Positions 28,450 through 38,091 of a stretch of 64,000 nucleotides of DNA are shown one piece after another. How positions within the stretch are numbered: the first letter of the stretch is position 1; every line of letters starts with the position of its first letter. The stretch is from Vibrio ziniensis (lineage in GTDB: Bacteria; Pseudomonadota; Gammaproteobacteria; Enterobacterales; Vibrionaceae). A model generated the notes under the pieces. The model did no database searches. It was not told where the DNA came from and saw nothing but the letters and a program-made list of their open reading frames with translations. Location of the stretch: assembly GCF_011064285.1 (NCBI RefSeq), contig NZ_CP049332.1:496001-560000 (forward strand), in the 5' to 3' direction. A program made the translations under genes and the position numbers.

Positions 28450-28744
28450 ATCCGACTCATACCAACACTATTAATCTGTTCAGTATTAGACAATCAGTAC
28501 CGAACACAAACACGCACTTATTGTTTAATAAGAACTCCATCCATGGTGCTTCGCCGAACCTTCTATGGCTCGAAGGGTTTGCTTATCGGTAATCAAATTA
28601 GGAAGATTGGTATCAGATATTACCATGGCGAGCAGTATGCCTTGAGGCTTCATTACTCTTTCTTAATGGCAGAGGATGGTTTTTATTCACCGAAATTGAA
28701 AAACGACAGCTGAGCTGCCGCTTTATTGGATAAGTTAGGAAGCG
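28450..28744. other. Non-coding scar between codB remnant and yqhD
   Basis: About 295 bases hold no convincing gene. An imperfect inverted repeat is visible: the minus strand at about 28451-28467 reads TTGGTATGAGTCGGATA, and the plus strand at about 28608-28623 reads TTGGTATCAGATATTA, about 150 bases apart. A 42-codon minus-strand frame (28525-28653, starting MKPQGILLAMV) lies across this segment; its status is unknown and it may be another gene scrap. The repeat pair could be the ends of a small non-autonomous element that replaced the 5' part of codB. Confidence 0.4.
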
Positions 28745-29902
28745 TTATAGAGCTAACTTTAAGATCTCTACCACGTCATCTGGAGTAATGTCGCCGTGTT
28801 CACCAATAGCGAGCATGCCGTGTTCGGTGAGTTTTTGTTTTACAGCAGGAATAGCCGATTCATCCAGTCCGTAAGCGGACAATGTGGTTGGGTTGCCCAT
28901 TAACGCGAAGAACTCTTCCGTCTTTTGAATCGCAAGTTCGATTTGCTCATCTTCGCTGCCTGACGTGATGTTTAACACTCGGTTTGCGTATTGAAGCAGT
29001 TTGCCTTTCTTCTGCTCTTTTTTGTAACGCCACAGCGATGGCATCACAATCGCCAATGTTTGTGCATGGTCTAAACTGAATAGTGCAGTCAGCTCGTGAC
29101 CAATCGCGTGTGTTGACCAGTCAGTAGGTACGCCATTTCTTAACGTGCCGTTCAGCGCCATAGTTGCTGTCCACATCAGGTTTGCGCGCACTTCGTAATC
29201 ATTTGGTTTTTCCAGTGCTACCGGACCATCTTCGAGAATATTGAGAAGTAAGCTTTCAGCAAAACGGTCTGAGACTTTCGCGTTCACAGGGTAGGTCATG
29301 TACTGTTCCATGATGTGAACAAAACTGTCTACTGCACCGTTAGCGATTTGACGTGCTGGAAGAGAATAGGTGGTTTCAGGATCGAGAATTGAGAACGTAG
29401 GGCGAACCAAATCAGAGCCGAAAGAGAGCTTGTCTTGAGTGGCTGCGCGCGTTACCACACTATTGCGGTTCATCTCTGAGCCTGTTGCCGGAAGTGTAAG
29501 AACACAGCCCAGTGGCAGAGCTTTTTTCACACAGTTACCACCGGTTGTGATGATGTCCCAGTAATCGCCGTCATAACAAGCGCCCGCAGCAATGAACTTA
29601 CTGCCATCAATCACAGAGCCACCGCCCACAGCAAGAATCAAATCAACTTTCTCTTTCTTGGCAAGCTCCACCGCTTTAATCAGCGTTTCATAATGCGGGT
29701 TTGGTTCGATACCGCTGAACTCGAATACAGTGCAATCTTTAAGCGCATCGATCACTTGGTCATAAACACCATTCTTCTTAATGCTGCCGCCACCGTAAGT
29801 AATCAGAACACGGCTGTTTGGTGCGATTTCTTGCTTTAGAGTCGCGATTTGACCTTTACCAAAATGCACTTTGGTTGGGTTGAAATAAGTAAAATTGTTC
29901 AT
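28745..29902 (-). CDS. yqhD: Iron-containing alcohol dehydrogenase YqhD
   Basis: This 385-residue NADPH-dependent aldehyde reductase detoxifies short-chain and reactive aldehydes. The N-terminal nucleotide domain has LITYGGGSIKKNGV (about 38-51) and AVGGGSVIDGSKFIAAG (about 92-108). The metal site is in the helical domain: NGAVDSFVHIMEQY (Asp, His), THAIGHELTALF and LDHAQTLAIVMPSLW. I chose the ATG at 29902, matching YqhD's start MNNF. A longer in-frame start (29932) would extend into the promoter region. The 300-base divergent region upstream is shared with a MATE pump gene. Confidence 0.9.
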   Translation of the reverse strand: MNNFTYFNPTKVHFGKGQIATLKQEIAPNSRVLITYGGGSIKKNGVYDQVIDALKDCTVFEFSGIEPNPHYETLIKAVELAKKEKVDLILAVGGGSVIDGSKFIAAGACYDGDYWDIITTGGNCVKKALPLGCVLTLPATGSEMNRNSVVTRAATQDKLSFGSDLVRPTFSILDPETTYSLPARQIANGAVDSFVHIMEQYMTYPVNAKVSDRFAESLLLNILEDGPVALEKPNDYEVRANLMWTATMALNGTLRNGVPTDWSTHAIGHELTALFSLDHAQTLAIVMPSLWRYKKEQKKGKLLQYANRVLNITSGSEDEQIELAIQKTEEFFALMGNPTTLSAYGLDESAIPAVKQKLTEHGMLAIGEHGDITPDDVVEILKLAL

Positions 29903-30202
29903 AGTTTTCTCGGGGTTCTTTGGTAGTTCCAAGCATTGAGAGTCTTGCTATGGCCTTAAATAACGGGCTTGAGATACCTAGCTTCCTAGCACTCTCACTG
30001 CATGTGCTGATTAGGGCATTAAAACAAATAATGCGGCTATTGTACCAATTAAACCTTTCTTTGCGGGATCGAATTGCAGTAGTTAAGAAGTTTTTAAATT
30101 CAAAACTGAACATTTTGATTTTTTTCATTAATTTGTATTTCTTGCGAAGATGTCGATCTATGATGAATGTGAAATCGGTCGAATAAAGAGGTAGGTGACA
30201 GC
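29903..30202. other. Intergenic region between divergent yqhD and MATE gene
   Basis: This is 300 bases of AT-rich DNA with T-runs around 30115-30128. I see no conserved small gene, clear operator or terminator. It must contain both divergent promoters. Confidence 0.5.
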
Positions 30203-31627
30203 ATGGCAAAAACACAACAGTTAATCGATGGTCCAATTAACAAAGCGTTATTGTCGCTCGCTATTCCCATTGTTTTTGGGCAGCTTTTGCAGTCTGCTTA
30301 TCAGCTTACAGATGCTTTCTGGGTCGGACGTTTAGGGGCGAATGAAGTCGCCGCGGTTTCTGTCAGTATGCCAGTGACATTTTTAGTCATAGCGTTGGGC
30401 GCGGGACTTGCTATGGCCGGGGCGACACTGACAGCGCAATACATGGGTGCAAGGCAATATGACAAGGTTAACCACGTCGCAGGTCAAACCATGTTGATGG
30501 TATTTATTACTTCGGTGGTGTTGGGGTTTCTCGGTTATCTGCTCTCTCCATATTTCTTAAGGCTGCTCGGTGTTGAAGAAGCGGTGTATACCAACGCTCT
30601 CTCTTTTATGCGTATCTCCTTTGTTAGCGTGATTTTTGTGTTTGTTTACAACATGTTCCAAGCCTTAATGAGAGGTATTGGCCAGGTAAAAGTCCCGCTT
30701 TATATCGTGCTTGGTACGGTGTTACTCAACTTTGTACTAGATCCTTTGTTCATCTTCGGTATGGGCAAGTTTGACGGTCTCGGTGTTTCCGGTGCTGCGC
30801 TGGCCACTCTGGTCACTCAAGCATTAGCTGCGTTAACTGGTTTCTATATTCTTTCCAAAGGCAAACACGGTATTCATCTGAAGTGGCGTGATTTGTCACC
30901 TGACTGGACATACATCAAGCGTGCTTTCTTTTTAGGTGCTCCGGGCTCAGTAGAACTTTCGGCTCGTGCGCTAGGTTTGATTACCATGTCGTTTCTAGTG
31001 GCGAGTTTTGGCACGGTTACCATTGCTTCCTACGGTGTAGGTTCAAACATACTGCAATTGATCACGATTCCCGGCATGGGCTTGGCGATGGCGGTTTCTA
31101 CACTGGTTGGGCAGAATTTGGGAGCGAATCGTGTCGATCGTGCAGCGAAAATTACTGTCATTGGCTCTGTTTGGAGCTTTGTGATGCTGACTGTACTCGG
31201 GGTGTTTGCTTACCTACTAGCGCCAAGCGTGGTGAAATTTTTCATTCCAGATAACCCAGCAGTGGTTGAACAAGGCGCTGAGTTTTTGAAAGTGATGTGT
31301 CTGTCTTGGGGCTTTATAGGTGTGCAGCTTTCTATCATGTCGGCGTTTCGCGCGTCAGGCAATATGACCAACAGTATGATCCTCTCATTGCTTACTCAAT
31401 GGGTGTTCCAGTTCCCGCTAGCCTACATTCTCTCTAAACATACGGTGTTAGCAGAAAAAGGTATTTGGTGGTCGTTTACTGTAACCAACGTCTTGGTTGC
31501 TTTGGTGGCGGTAGCTTGGTATGCCCGTGGTAGCTGGAAGAAAACGCGCATTATCGAACAAGATGACATTGAAACACTGGCTACTTCAGAAGAAGCGCTT
31601 ATCGAAGTGGGCGAAAGAAGGGCTTAA
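30203..31627 (+). CDS. MATE-family multidrug/metabolite efflux pump
   Basis: This 474-residue inner-membrane antiporter has two MatE halves and about twelve membrane segments. The typical start has LLSLAIPIVFGQLLQSAYQLTDAFWVGRLG (about residues 16-45). Conserved features include GAGLAMAGATLTAQYMGAR in half 1 and GMGLAMAVSTLVGQNLGAN in half 2. The ATG at 30203 follows AGAGGTAGGTGA. It expels cationic compounds or metabolites using a Na+ or H+ gradient; the substrate is unknown. The hydrophilic C-terminal tail is about 30 residues. Confidence 0.88.
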   Translation: MAKTQQLIDGPINKALLSLAIPIVFGQLLQSAYQLTDAFWVGRLGANEVAAVSVSMPVTFLVIALGAGLAMAGATLTAQYMGARQYDKVNHVAGQTMLMVFITSVVLGFLGYLLSPYFLRLLGVEEAVYTNALSFMRISFVSVIFVFVYNMFQALMRGIGQVKVPLYIVLGTVLLNFVLDPLFIFGMGKFDGLGVSGAALATLVTQALAALTGFYILSKGKHGIHLKWRDLSPDWTYIKRAFFLGAPGSVELSARALGLITMSFLVASFGTVTIASYGVGSNILQLITIPGMGLAMAVSTLVGQNLGANRVDRAAKITVIGSVWSFVMLTVLGVFAYLLAPSVVKFFIPDNPAVVEQGAEFLKVMCLSWGFIGVQLSIMSAFRASGNMTNSMILSLLTQWVFQFPLAYILSKHTVLAEKGIWWSFTVTNVLVALVAVAWYARGSWKKTRIIEQDDIETLATSEEALIEVGERRA

Positions 31628-31693
31628 TTGCTTGTCAGTATTGGCTTAACAAGCGGTTGTACGTTAGAGGACGTTATCCTTTAAATGGTAGTC

Positions 31694-31717
31694 TAGAGGT
31701 GTTCTTTGTCACCTCTA
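31694..31717. other. Stem-loop just upstream of lipoprotein gene
   Basis: TAGAGGTG/CACCTCTA forms an 8-bp perfect stem with the loop TTCTTTGT. It ends 16 bases before the ATG of the next gene. There is no T-run, so it may be a weak terminator of the MATE gene or a leader structure. Confidence 0.4.
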
Positions 31718-31733
31718 AGTTTAACGAACTATC

Positions 31734-32633
31734 ATGCTAAAACTCATATCAACTTTTGCCTTCACACTACTGCTTTATGGATGTGGTGGAGAAGAATCAG
31801 GCTCGACAGAAACGCTACCGACCGTTTCTAGTTTTGCTTCGGATGTGGTCGATAGTATGACGCTAGCCAATGATGCAACGTTATTAAACGCCTCAGAAGA
31901 TGCCAGTTGGTCTAAGACCGGCCACGTAACCCAAGGTTTACCGAGAGGTGATGCAGCGCCAAGCTGGTGGGCAGATTCCATCCTTGATGACAGTTTGAAA
32001 ACAGCCGATTCGTGGAATGCGCTGACTGGCTGGTTTACGGTTTTTGAATCTAACACTAATGTCGACCAAAACGTGAAGGTCTACTACAGCGATTTTGAAA
32101 TTTGGTTGTTGAAAGGCAGTGATGTCAGCCACGCTAAATGGGAGCAATTGGCTGTTACGCCAACTACTTGGGCATCATATTACGACTCCGATATCGTCAC
32201 TTGGCAAGGCAGTGCACTGCCCGATGACAGCTCAGGTTATTACGAATTTCAACATCCTGATATTTTGCATGGTGGAACCAGCAAAGTCGCTTTCGACGGT
32301 GACGATGTGCTAGGGGTTTTTGTTCGCACCAAAGCTTGGATCGATAGTGATGACTCCGATGCAGAACTTCTGATCAGTGTGGGTGTGGATTATTATCCGA
32401 CCATCGACAGCTCTGTGTCCAAAGGCGATTTTGCGGATGCCAATTATCTTCCGGGCGCAGGCACAAGTCGTTTTGTTTATTTAACCACTGAGCCAAAGTG
32501 GTACACGATGGCGAATGTCGCTCATGATGCATTGGTAAACGTTGATAGTTCGAGCCCATTTGCACAAAGCGGCGGTAAAACCTATTTGACGATTGAAGAG
32601 TGGATGAACAATCACCCTCCACTTGATGAATGA
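31734..32633 (+). CDS. Lipoprotein of unknown function
   Basis: This 299-residue protein has a lipoprotein signal: a hydrophobic core, then the lipobox LLYG-C with the acylated Cys at about 17. It is followed by GGEESGSTE, which favours an outer-membrane location. The mature part is rich in Trp, Asp and Ser (for example APSWWADSILDD and SWNALTGWFTVFE), like a beta-rich carbohydrate-binding domain. No family was recognised. The last 22 bases overlap the end of soxR on the other strand. Confidence 0.65.
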   Translation: MLKLISTFAFTLLLYGCGGEESGSTETLPTVSSFASDVVDSMTLANDATLLNASEDASWSKTGHVTQGLPRGDAAPSWWADSILDDSLKTADSWNALTGWFTVFESNTNVDQNVKVYYSDFEIWLLKGSDVSHAKWEQLAVTPTTWASYYDSDIVTWQGSALPDDSSGYYEFQHPDILHGGTSKVAFDGDDVLGVFVRTKAWIDSDDSDAELLISVGVDYYPTIDSSVSKGDFADANYLPGAGTSRFVYLTTEPKWYTMANVAHDALVNVDSSSPFAQSGGKTYLTIEEWMNNHPPLDE

Positions 32634-33103
32634 ATTGAATCGCTCGATGGCTCTACAGCTCCTGACCATTGTTCTGGATTGGTGAGGCGTGTTTTGTCTT
32701 CAAACGTTATCGCCCGAATATCCTGCGGGTTATAAATGGCGCATGAATCCATTGATAGGCAACCGCAACCAATGCATCCACCGAGGTCGTTTTTTAATGC
32801 TTGTAGCTGTTGAATGCGGTGCTCAAGCATGGCACTCCAATCTGAAGCCATCTGCTCCCACTGTTGCCGAGTTGGCGCCTGATGTTTTGGTAAGTCAGCC
32901 AGTGAAGCTGAGATCTCTTCCAGTGTAAGACCAACCATCTGCGCGGCTTTAATCACGGCGATTCTACGCAGCACATTTCTGTGGTATCTGCGTTGGTTTC
33001 CTTGATTGCGCCAGCTATAGATAAGCCCTTTTTGCTCGTAAAAATGTAGGGTTGAAACATTCACTCCTGAGCGTTTAGCCACTTCTCCCACAGTCATTTC
33101 CAT
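32612..33103 (-). CDS. soxR: SoxR, redox-sensing MerR-family activator
   Basis: This 163-residue cytoplasmic regulator senses redox-cycling compounds and superoxide through a [2Fe-2S] cluster. It has an N-terminal MerR helix-turn-helix (VGEVAKRSGVNVSTLHFYEQKGLI, positions about 4-27), a dimer helix and the diagnostic cysteine motif CIGCGCLSMDSC (about 113-124). I chose the ATG at 33103, which has GGAG about 8 bases upstream; the longer start at 33130 has none. The tail after the cluster is slightly longer than in E. coli (154 aa) and overlaps the neighbouring lipoprotein gene. A SoxR box lies in the divergent region. Confidence 0.92.
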   Translation of the reverse strand: MEMTVGEVAKRSGVNVSTLHFYEQKGLIYSWRNQGNQRRYHRNVLRRIAVIKAAQMVGLTLEEISASLADLPKHQAPTRQQWEQMASDWSAMLEHRIQQLQALKNDLGGCIGCGCLSMDSCAIYNPQDIRAITFEDKTRLTNPEQWSGAVEPSSDSIHSSSGG

Positions 33104-33160
33104 ACAAGCTTCTCCAACAATTCTGTCCATTTAGTTAATTTAGCTCAAAAAAGTGCTTTA

Positions 33161-33178
33161 CCTAAAGTTAACTTGAGG
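33161..33178. promoter_or_regulatory. SoxR box in soxR-MFS divergent promoter
   Basis: CCTAAAGTTAACTTGAGG differs by one base from the E. coli soxS SoxR box as I recall it (CCTCAAGTTAACTTGAGG). The -35-like TTTACC overlaps its left edge exactly as at soxS. The target direction is most simply the MFS gene at 33221. Confidence 0.85.
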
Positions 33179-33220
33179 TATTACCGTAGCACCAAGTTAA
33201 CAGTAGATGGAATTAAAATC

Positions 33221-34417
33221 ATGGAAAACAAAACGCGCACTAAGGCTTATCTCACAGGACGATTCTTTGATGGCATATCATCTGGGCTGTTTATGATGGC
33301 GTTACCTTGGGCCATGCTCTCCACTCCCAACATGGGCGCATTTGTTGCGATGGTCGCGTTGGCATGTACGGCGATTTCGTTTTTCCTAACACCGTTTTTT
33401 TCCACTTTGATTGACAGACACTCAAGAAAACAATTACTGGTATCCGTCCAATTTGTGCAAGCAGCGATGGCAGCCCTTATTGCGGTGTTTTACGGGGTTG
33501 GATACGAGTCGAATTGGCTACTGGCGACAGCGCAATTGGTTTTTTGGACTTCCAGTAACTTAGCGTGGGCAACCAATAATGCTTTTACTCAGGAAAACTT
33601 CCATCAGCATGAATATGCAGCCATCTCCGGCAAGCAGGAAGTGATCATGCAGGGAACGACATTAGGTTCTGGCGCATTAGGTGTAGTGCTGCTTGAGATG
33701 TGGGGAATGTTGGAGTTTGCTTCGTTCGCTGCTGTTGCTTCAGCAATAGCGAGTATTAGCTACATGATCACGCCTTATCGCCGCCAGTTACGCCAAGTAA
33801 ATTCAGTGTCATTTGTTGATCAAATGAAAGAGAGCAAAGATATCTTTGTGGAACGGCCACAGTTTTATGTGTTCTTGATGCTCTCCGCTTTAAGTTATCC
33901 AATATTAACCTTTCTCACCAAGCTAGTGCCGATTTGGTTTGCTGAAACGGGCATTTCTGGTGATTGGTTCGCCGGTTATAACATCGCCTTTGGAATGGGA
34001 TCGTTAATCACTGGTTTGATGGTTGGTCGATTATTAGGATTGGGGACGCATCAAGGGATCATGATCGGCGCAATGGGACTGGCAGCTATGATGCTGATTG
34101 GCATGAGTTTATCTCCAACACCGCTTATGCTGCTGGTATTCACCTTTTTCTTTGGCACTTTCAATGCGCTAAACCGTATTGCTCGAACAAACTGGATGCA
34201 TCATAGCATCAGCATTCATCAACGCGGCCGGGCAGATGGCGGTTTACAGATGTTTGCCACTTTTGCGCAGAGTATTAGCTATGTTGCCATCGCACTTTTA
34301 AGTCATTTTGGTATGACTCAAATTGGATTTTTCTTGGCAGCAGTCGTTATGGTTTTAGCGGTATGTATGATGATGCGCTTAAACCGAGGTCAGGAGTTAG
34401 CTGTTGGTGTGGCGTAA
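33221..34417 (+). CDS. MFS transporter, probable SoxR target
   Basis: This 398-residue inner-membrane protein has about twelve membrane segments. The family's loop 2-3 motif appears as FSTLIDRHSRKQLL (about 62-75). The Pfam MFS_1/MFS_3-type layout resembles macrolide or drug exporters. I chose the ATG at 33221, because the longer frame from 33173 would run through the SoxR box. Its position directly behind that box suggests induction by redox-active drugs. Direct SoxR control of efflux pumps, without SoxS, is known in non-enteric bacteria. The substrate is unknown. Confidence 0.82.
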   Translation: MENKTRTKAYLTGRFFDGISSGLFMMALPWAMLSTPNMGAFVAMVALACTAISFFLTPFFSTLIDRHSRKQLLVSVQFVQAAMAALIAVFYGVGYESNWLLATAQLVFWTSSNLAWATNNAFTQENFHQHEYAAISGKQEVIMQGTTLGSGALGVVLLEMWGMLEFASFAAVASAIASISYMITPYRRQLRQVNSVSFVDQMKESKDIFVERPQFYVFLMLSALSYPILTFLTKLVPIWFAETGISGDWFAGYNIAFGMGSLITGLMVGRLLGLGTHQGIMIGAMGLAAMMLIGMSLSPTPLMLLVFTFFFGTFNALNRIARTNWMHHSISIHQRGRADGGLQMFATFAQSISYVAIALLSHFGMTQIGFFLAAVVMVLAVCMMMRLNRGQELAVGVA

Positions 34418-34434
34418 GGGAAAGTGATGAAACC

Positions 34435-34462
34435 AATAGGGCTTGCGTTAACAAGCCCTATT
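34435..34462. terminator. Hairpin between convergent MFS and binding-protein genes
   Basis: A perfect 11-bp stem AATAGGGCTTG/CAAGCCCTATT with a 6-base loop lies between two convergent genes. No strong T-run follows, so its terminator activity is likely but not certain. Confidence 0.6.
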
Positions 34463-34493
34463 CAACTCATACTAACTAGTGTTGAAACCTGAA

Positions 34494-35315
34494 TTACTGA
34501 ACGCTATTTACCCAATCGTCTGATTTGAACCATTTGTCATGAATACGCTGATAAGTACCATCACCTTTGATTTGGCGTAAGAAGTTGTTGAGGAAGTTAA
34601 GGAAATCGGGATCTCCCTGACGGACAGCCCAACCGAGCGGCTCATAAGTAAAGCTCTGATCTAGGTGAACTACTTTCCCCTTGTGCTGTGCTTCATACAT
34701 AGCGTTGTAAGGGAAATCATAAACAAACGCATCTGCCTGACCGTTTACGATTTGCAGCACTGCATCTGCTGAAGTGTCGTAAAGATCGATTTTCGAGCGT
34801 GATAAGTATTTCTTAGCTGCTTCTGCGCCCGTTGTACCCATTTGTGTTGCGATGGTGTATTGCTCAGTGTTCAGGTCACGGAAAGAGTGAATCTTGTCAG
34901 CAAGTTTAGGTGCAATGAGGATGGTTTGACCCACTTCAATGTATGGATCTGCGAAATTGACGCTTAAATTGCGTTCTGGCGTGATAGTCATACCACCGAT
35001 GAAATCGCACTTACCCGTTTTTAACGCTGGAACGATACCATCCCAAGCGGTATTCACGGGTACAAACTTAACATTGATTGCGCGCGCCATTTGCTTAGCC
35101 AGATCAATATCGAAGCCCACATAACGACCGTTTTTATCGGTCATTTCAAATGGAATGTAACCAGATTCAAAACAGAACTTGAGCTCACCTGAGCTTAAAA
35201 TTCCATTCAGTGCTGATTCTGCAGCGTTTGCGTTTACTGACGAAAAAAGAGAGAAAATCGCGATAGAGGAGACTAATGCACCTCGAACCTGTTGTGTGAA
35301 AGGCTTTAACTTCAT
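34494..35315 (-). CDS. Polar amino acid ABC binding protein (orphan)
   Basis: This periplasmic solute-binding protein of family 3 has about 273 residues. It has a signal peptide (MKLKPFTQQVRGALVSSI start, cleavage near ANA-A). Conserved features are GELKFCFESGYIPFEMTDKNGRYVGFDIDLAK (about residues 36-67), the ligand Arg region GGMTITPERNL and the C-terminal FDKWF-like end (HDKWFKSDDW). I took the Met that begins the signal peptide; a longer non-ATG start is possible. No permease or ATPase gene is adjacent, so it is an orphan here. It probably binds glutamine, arginine or another polar amino acid. Confidence 0.82.
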   Translation of the reverse strand: MKLKPFTQQVRGALVSSIAIFSLFSSVNANAAESALNGILSSGELKFCFESGYIPFEMTDKNGRYVGFDIDLAKQMARAINVKFVPVNTAWDGIVPALKTGKCDFIGGMTITPERNLSVNFADPYIEVGQTILIAPKLADKIHSFRDLNTEQYTIATQMGTTGAEAAKKYLSRSKIDLYDTSADAVLQIVNGQADAFVYDFPYNAMYEAQHKGKVVHLDQSFTYEPLGWAVRQGDPDFLNFLNNFLRQIKGDGTYQRIHDKWFKSDDWVNSVQ

Positions 35316-35463
35316 TTGATACATCCACGTATTTTTATTGTTGTGTTGTTTTTGTCTAGCATTGCCAGACGTTACGGCAGGTGAATAATGAAGTTTCTGC
35401 AAGAATAATCAATATCTTATTCCTTATAAGATATTCGTAATCGATCATATTGATGAGAGAGTG

Positions 35464-35529
35464 GCTCTATGGGCGTATTTCACTCCCATAGAGCAGCTAT
35501 AAAGTTTGAGTGAAAGCTAGTCACCGCGC
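35464..35529. repeat. 66-bp direct repeat, copy A
   Basis: This copy is about 92% identical (5 mismatches) to 43464-43529 and in the same orientation, with start points exactly 8,000 bases apart. It contains the palindrome GCTCTATGGG/CCCATAGAGC (35464-35473 and 35485-35494) and ends in a sequence matching the last codons and stop of the flavoprotein gene at copy B. Here it is not part of any gene. Confidence 0.9.
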
Positions 35530-35608
35530 AGTCTCTATGTACGTATTGTCAAACATGTCCGGTTAGATAATATGTTGCAATACATAGTTACTATCTTTCG
35601 CTAACGGT

Positions 35609-36313
35609 TCATTGATCTTGAGGTAAATATACAGGGCGCGCGGATGTCATTCCTTGCTTTACTTGTTGAGTTATCTCGTCAGCCAATACTTCATCTTGTC
35701 CAGCTTCCAAGCCATCAAGAGCTCGAGTAACGATTTCTTTAGGACTACTTTTGGGTATGTCAAAAGCTTGCGTTAGGTCGGTATCCACATAGCCCATATG
35801 TAAGCCCAAAACTTGAGTCCCTTGAGATGCTAACTCATAACGCAATGCATTAGTTAAAGACCAAGCCGCGGATTTACTTGCTGCATAGGCCGCTAATCCG
35901 CCGTTATTAATCCAAGCACCGACAGATAAAACATTAAGTATTGCACCACCTCCATTACTCTTTAAAACGGGAGCAAATGCTTTACTCATATGCAAAATGC
36001 CATAAAAGTTTGTCTCAAATGTACGTTTTGTTACCTCAAGGCTATCTTCAAGTAAGAAGCCGCCCGGTTGAGCGATCCCTGCATTATTAATGACCAAGGT
36101 GACATCAGATGCTATTTCTACCGCGGCATTAACGTCATTAATGTTAGTTACATCCAGTTTGACTGGCACAACTCCGGGCAGCTTGATAGTCGATGTGTCA
36201 CGAACAGCGGCGTAGACTTTTTTAGCACCACGAGAAAGTAATTCTTGAGCGAATGCCAGCCCAATTCCCCGATTTGCGCCAGTCACTAACGCTATAGAAT
36301 TATGAATTTTCAT
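35609..36313 (-). CDS. Short-chain dehydrogenase/reductase
   Basis: This 234-residue NAD(P)-dependent cytoplasmic oxidoreductase has a Rossmann nucleotide motif TGANRGIGLAFAQEL (about 10-24), the NNAG element at about 82 and the catalytic Ser (NVLSVGAW) with the YAASK Tyr-Lys pair (about 143-147). Length and motifs fit classical SDRs. It lies just inside repeat copy A, on the same strand as the GH1/PTS genes but beyond their terminator. It is therefore probably a separate transcription unit. The substrate is unknown. Confidence 0.88.
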   Translation of the reverse strand: MKIHNSIALVTGANRGIGLAFAQELLSRGAKKVYAAVRDTSTIKLPGVVPVKLDVTNINDVNAAVEIASDVTLVINNAGIAQPGGFLLEDSLEVTKRTFETNFYGILHMSKAFAPVLKSNGGGAILNVLSVGAWINNGGLAAYAASKSAAWSLTNALRYELASQGTQVLGLHMGYVDTDLTQAFDIPKSSPKEIVTRALDGLEAGQDEVLADEITQQVKQGMTSARPVYLPQDQ

Positions 36314-36526
36314 TTCAGCTGCCCCTTAGTTTTCTAGTGAGTGTATCTGGAGTGGGTACGATGGCTTTTTATGTCTATCTTGCCTTTGCAGTGGTTGCTA
36401 GAGTTAAGTTGACATATCCCTAGGGTTACTTGCATTGGTTTAGTCTAGACACGGAGTGAGTACCTGTCACTGAATAGGGGCAGGTAAGACCCGCTTAATC
36501 GCTTTTTCGTTGGCGCCTGTATAAAT

Positions 36527-36568
36527 AAAAAAACTCGTTCCTTCTCTAGGGGGGAAGAAGGAACGAGT
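36527..36568 (-). terminator. Rho-independent terminator of GH1-PTS operon
   Basis: A perfect 12-bp stem ACTCGTTCCTTC/GAAGGAACGAGT (36533-36544 and 36557-36568) lies 30 bases after the GH1 stop. It is followed on the minus strand by a run of T (plus-strand A-run at 36527-36533). Confidence 0.93.
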
Positions 36569-36598
36569 CAGGGCATATGATTGTTAAGTGCAGGAGCT

Positions 36599-38032
<1,434 letters not shown>

Positions 38033-38091
38033 TTACCTCTAAACGGGTCAAGCCATCTTATCGAAGATGGCTTGTAGGGATGTGTTACTTG

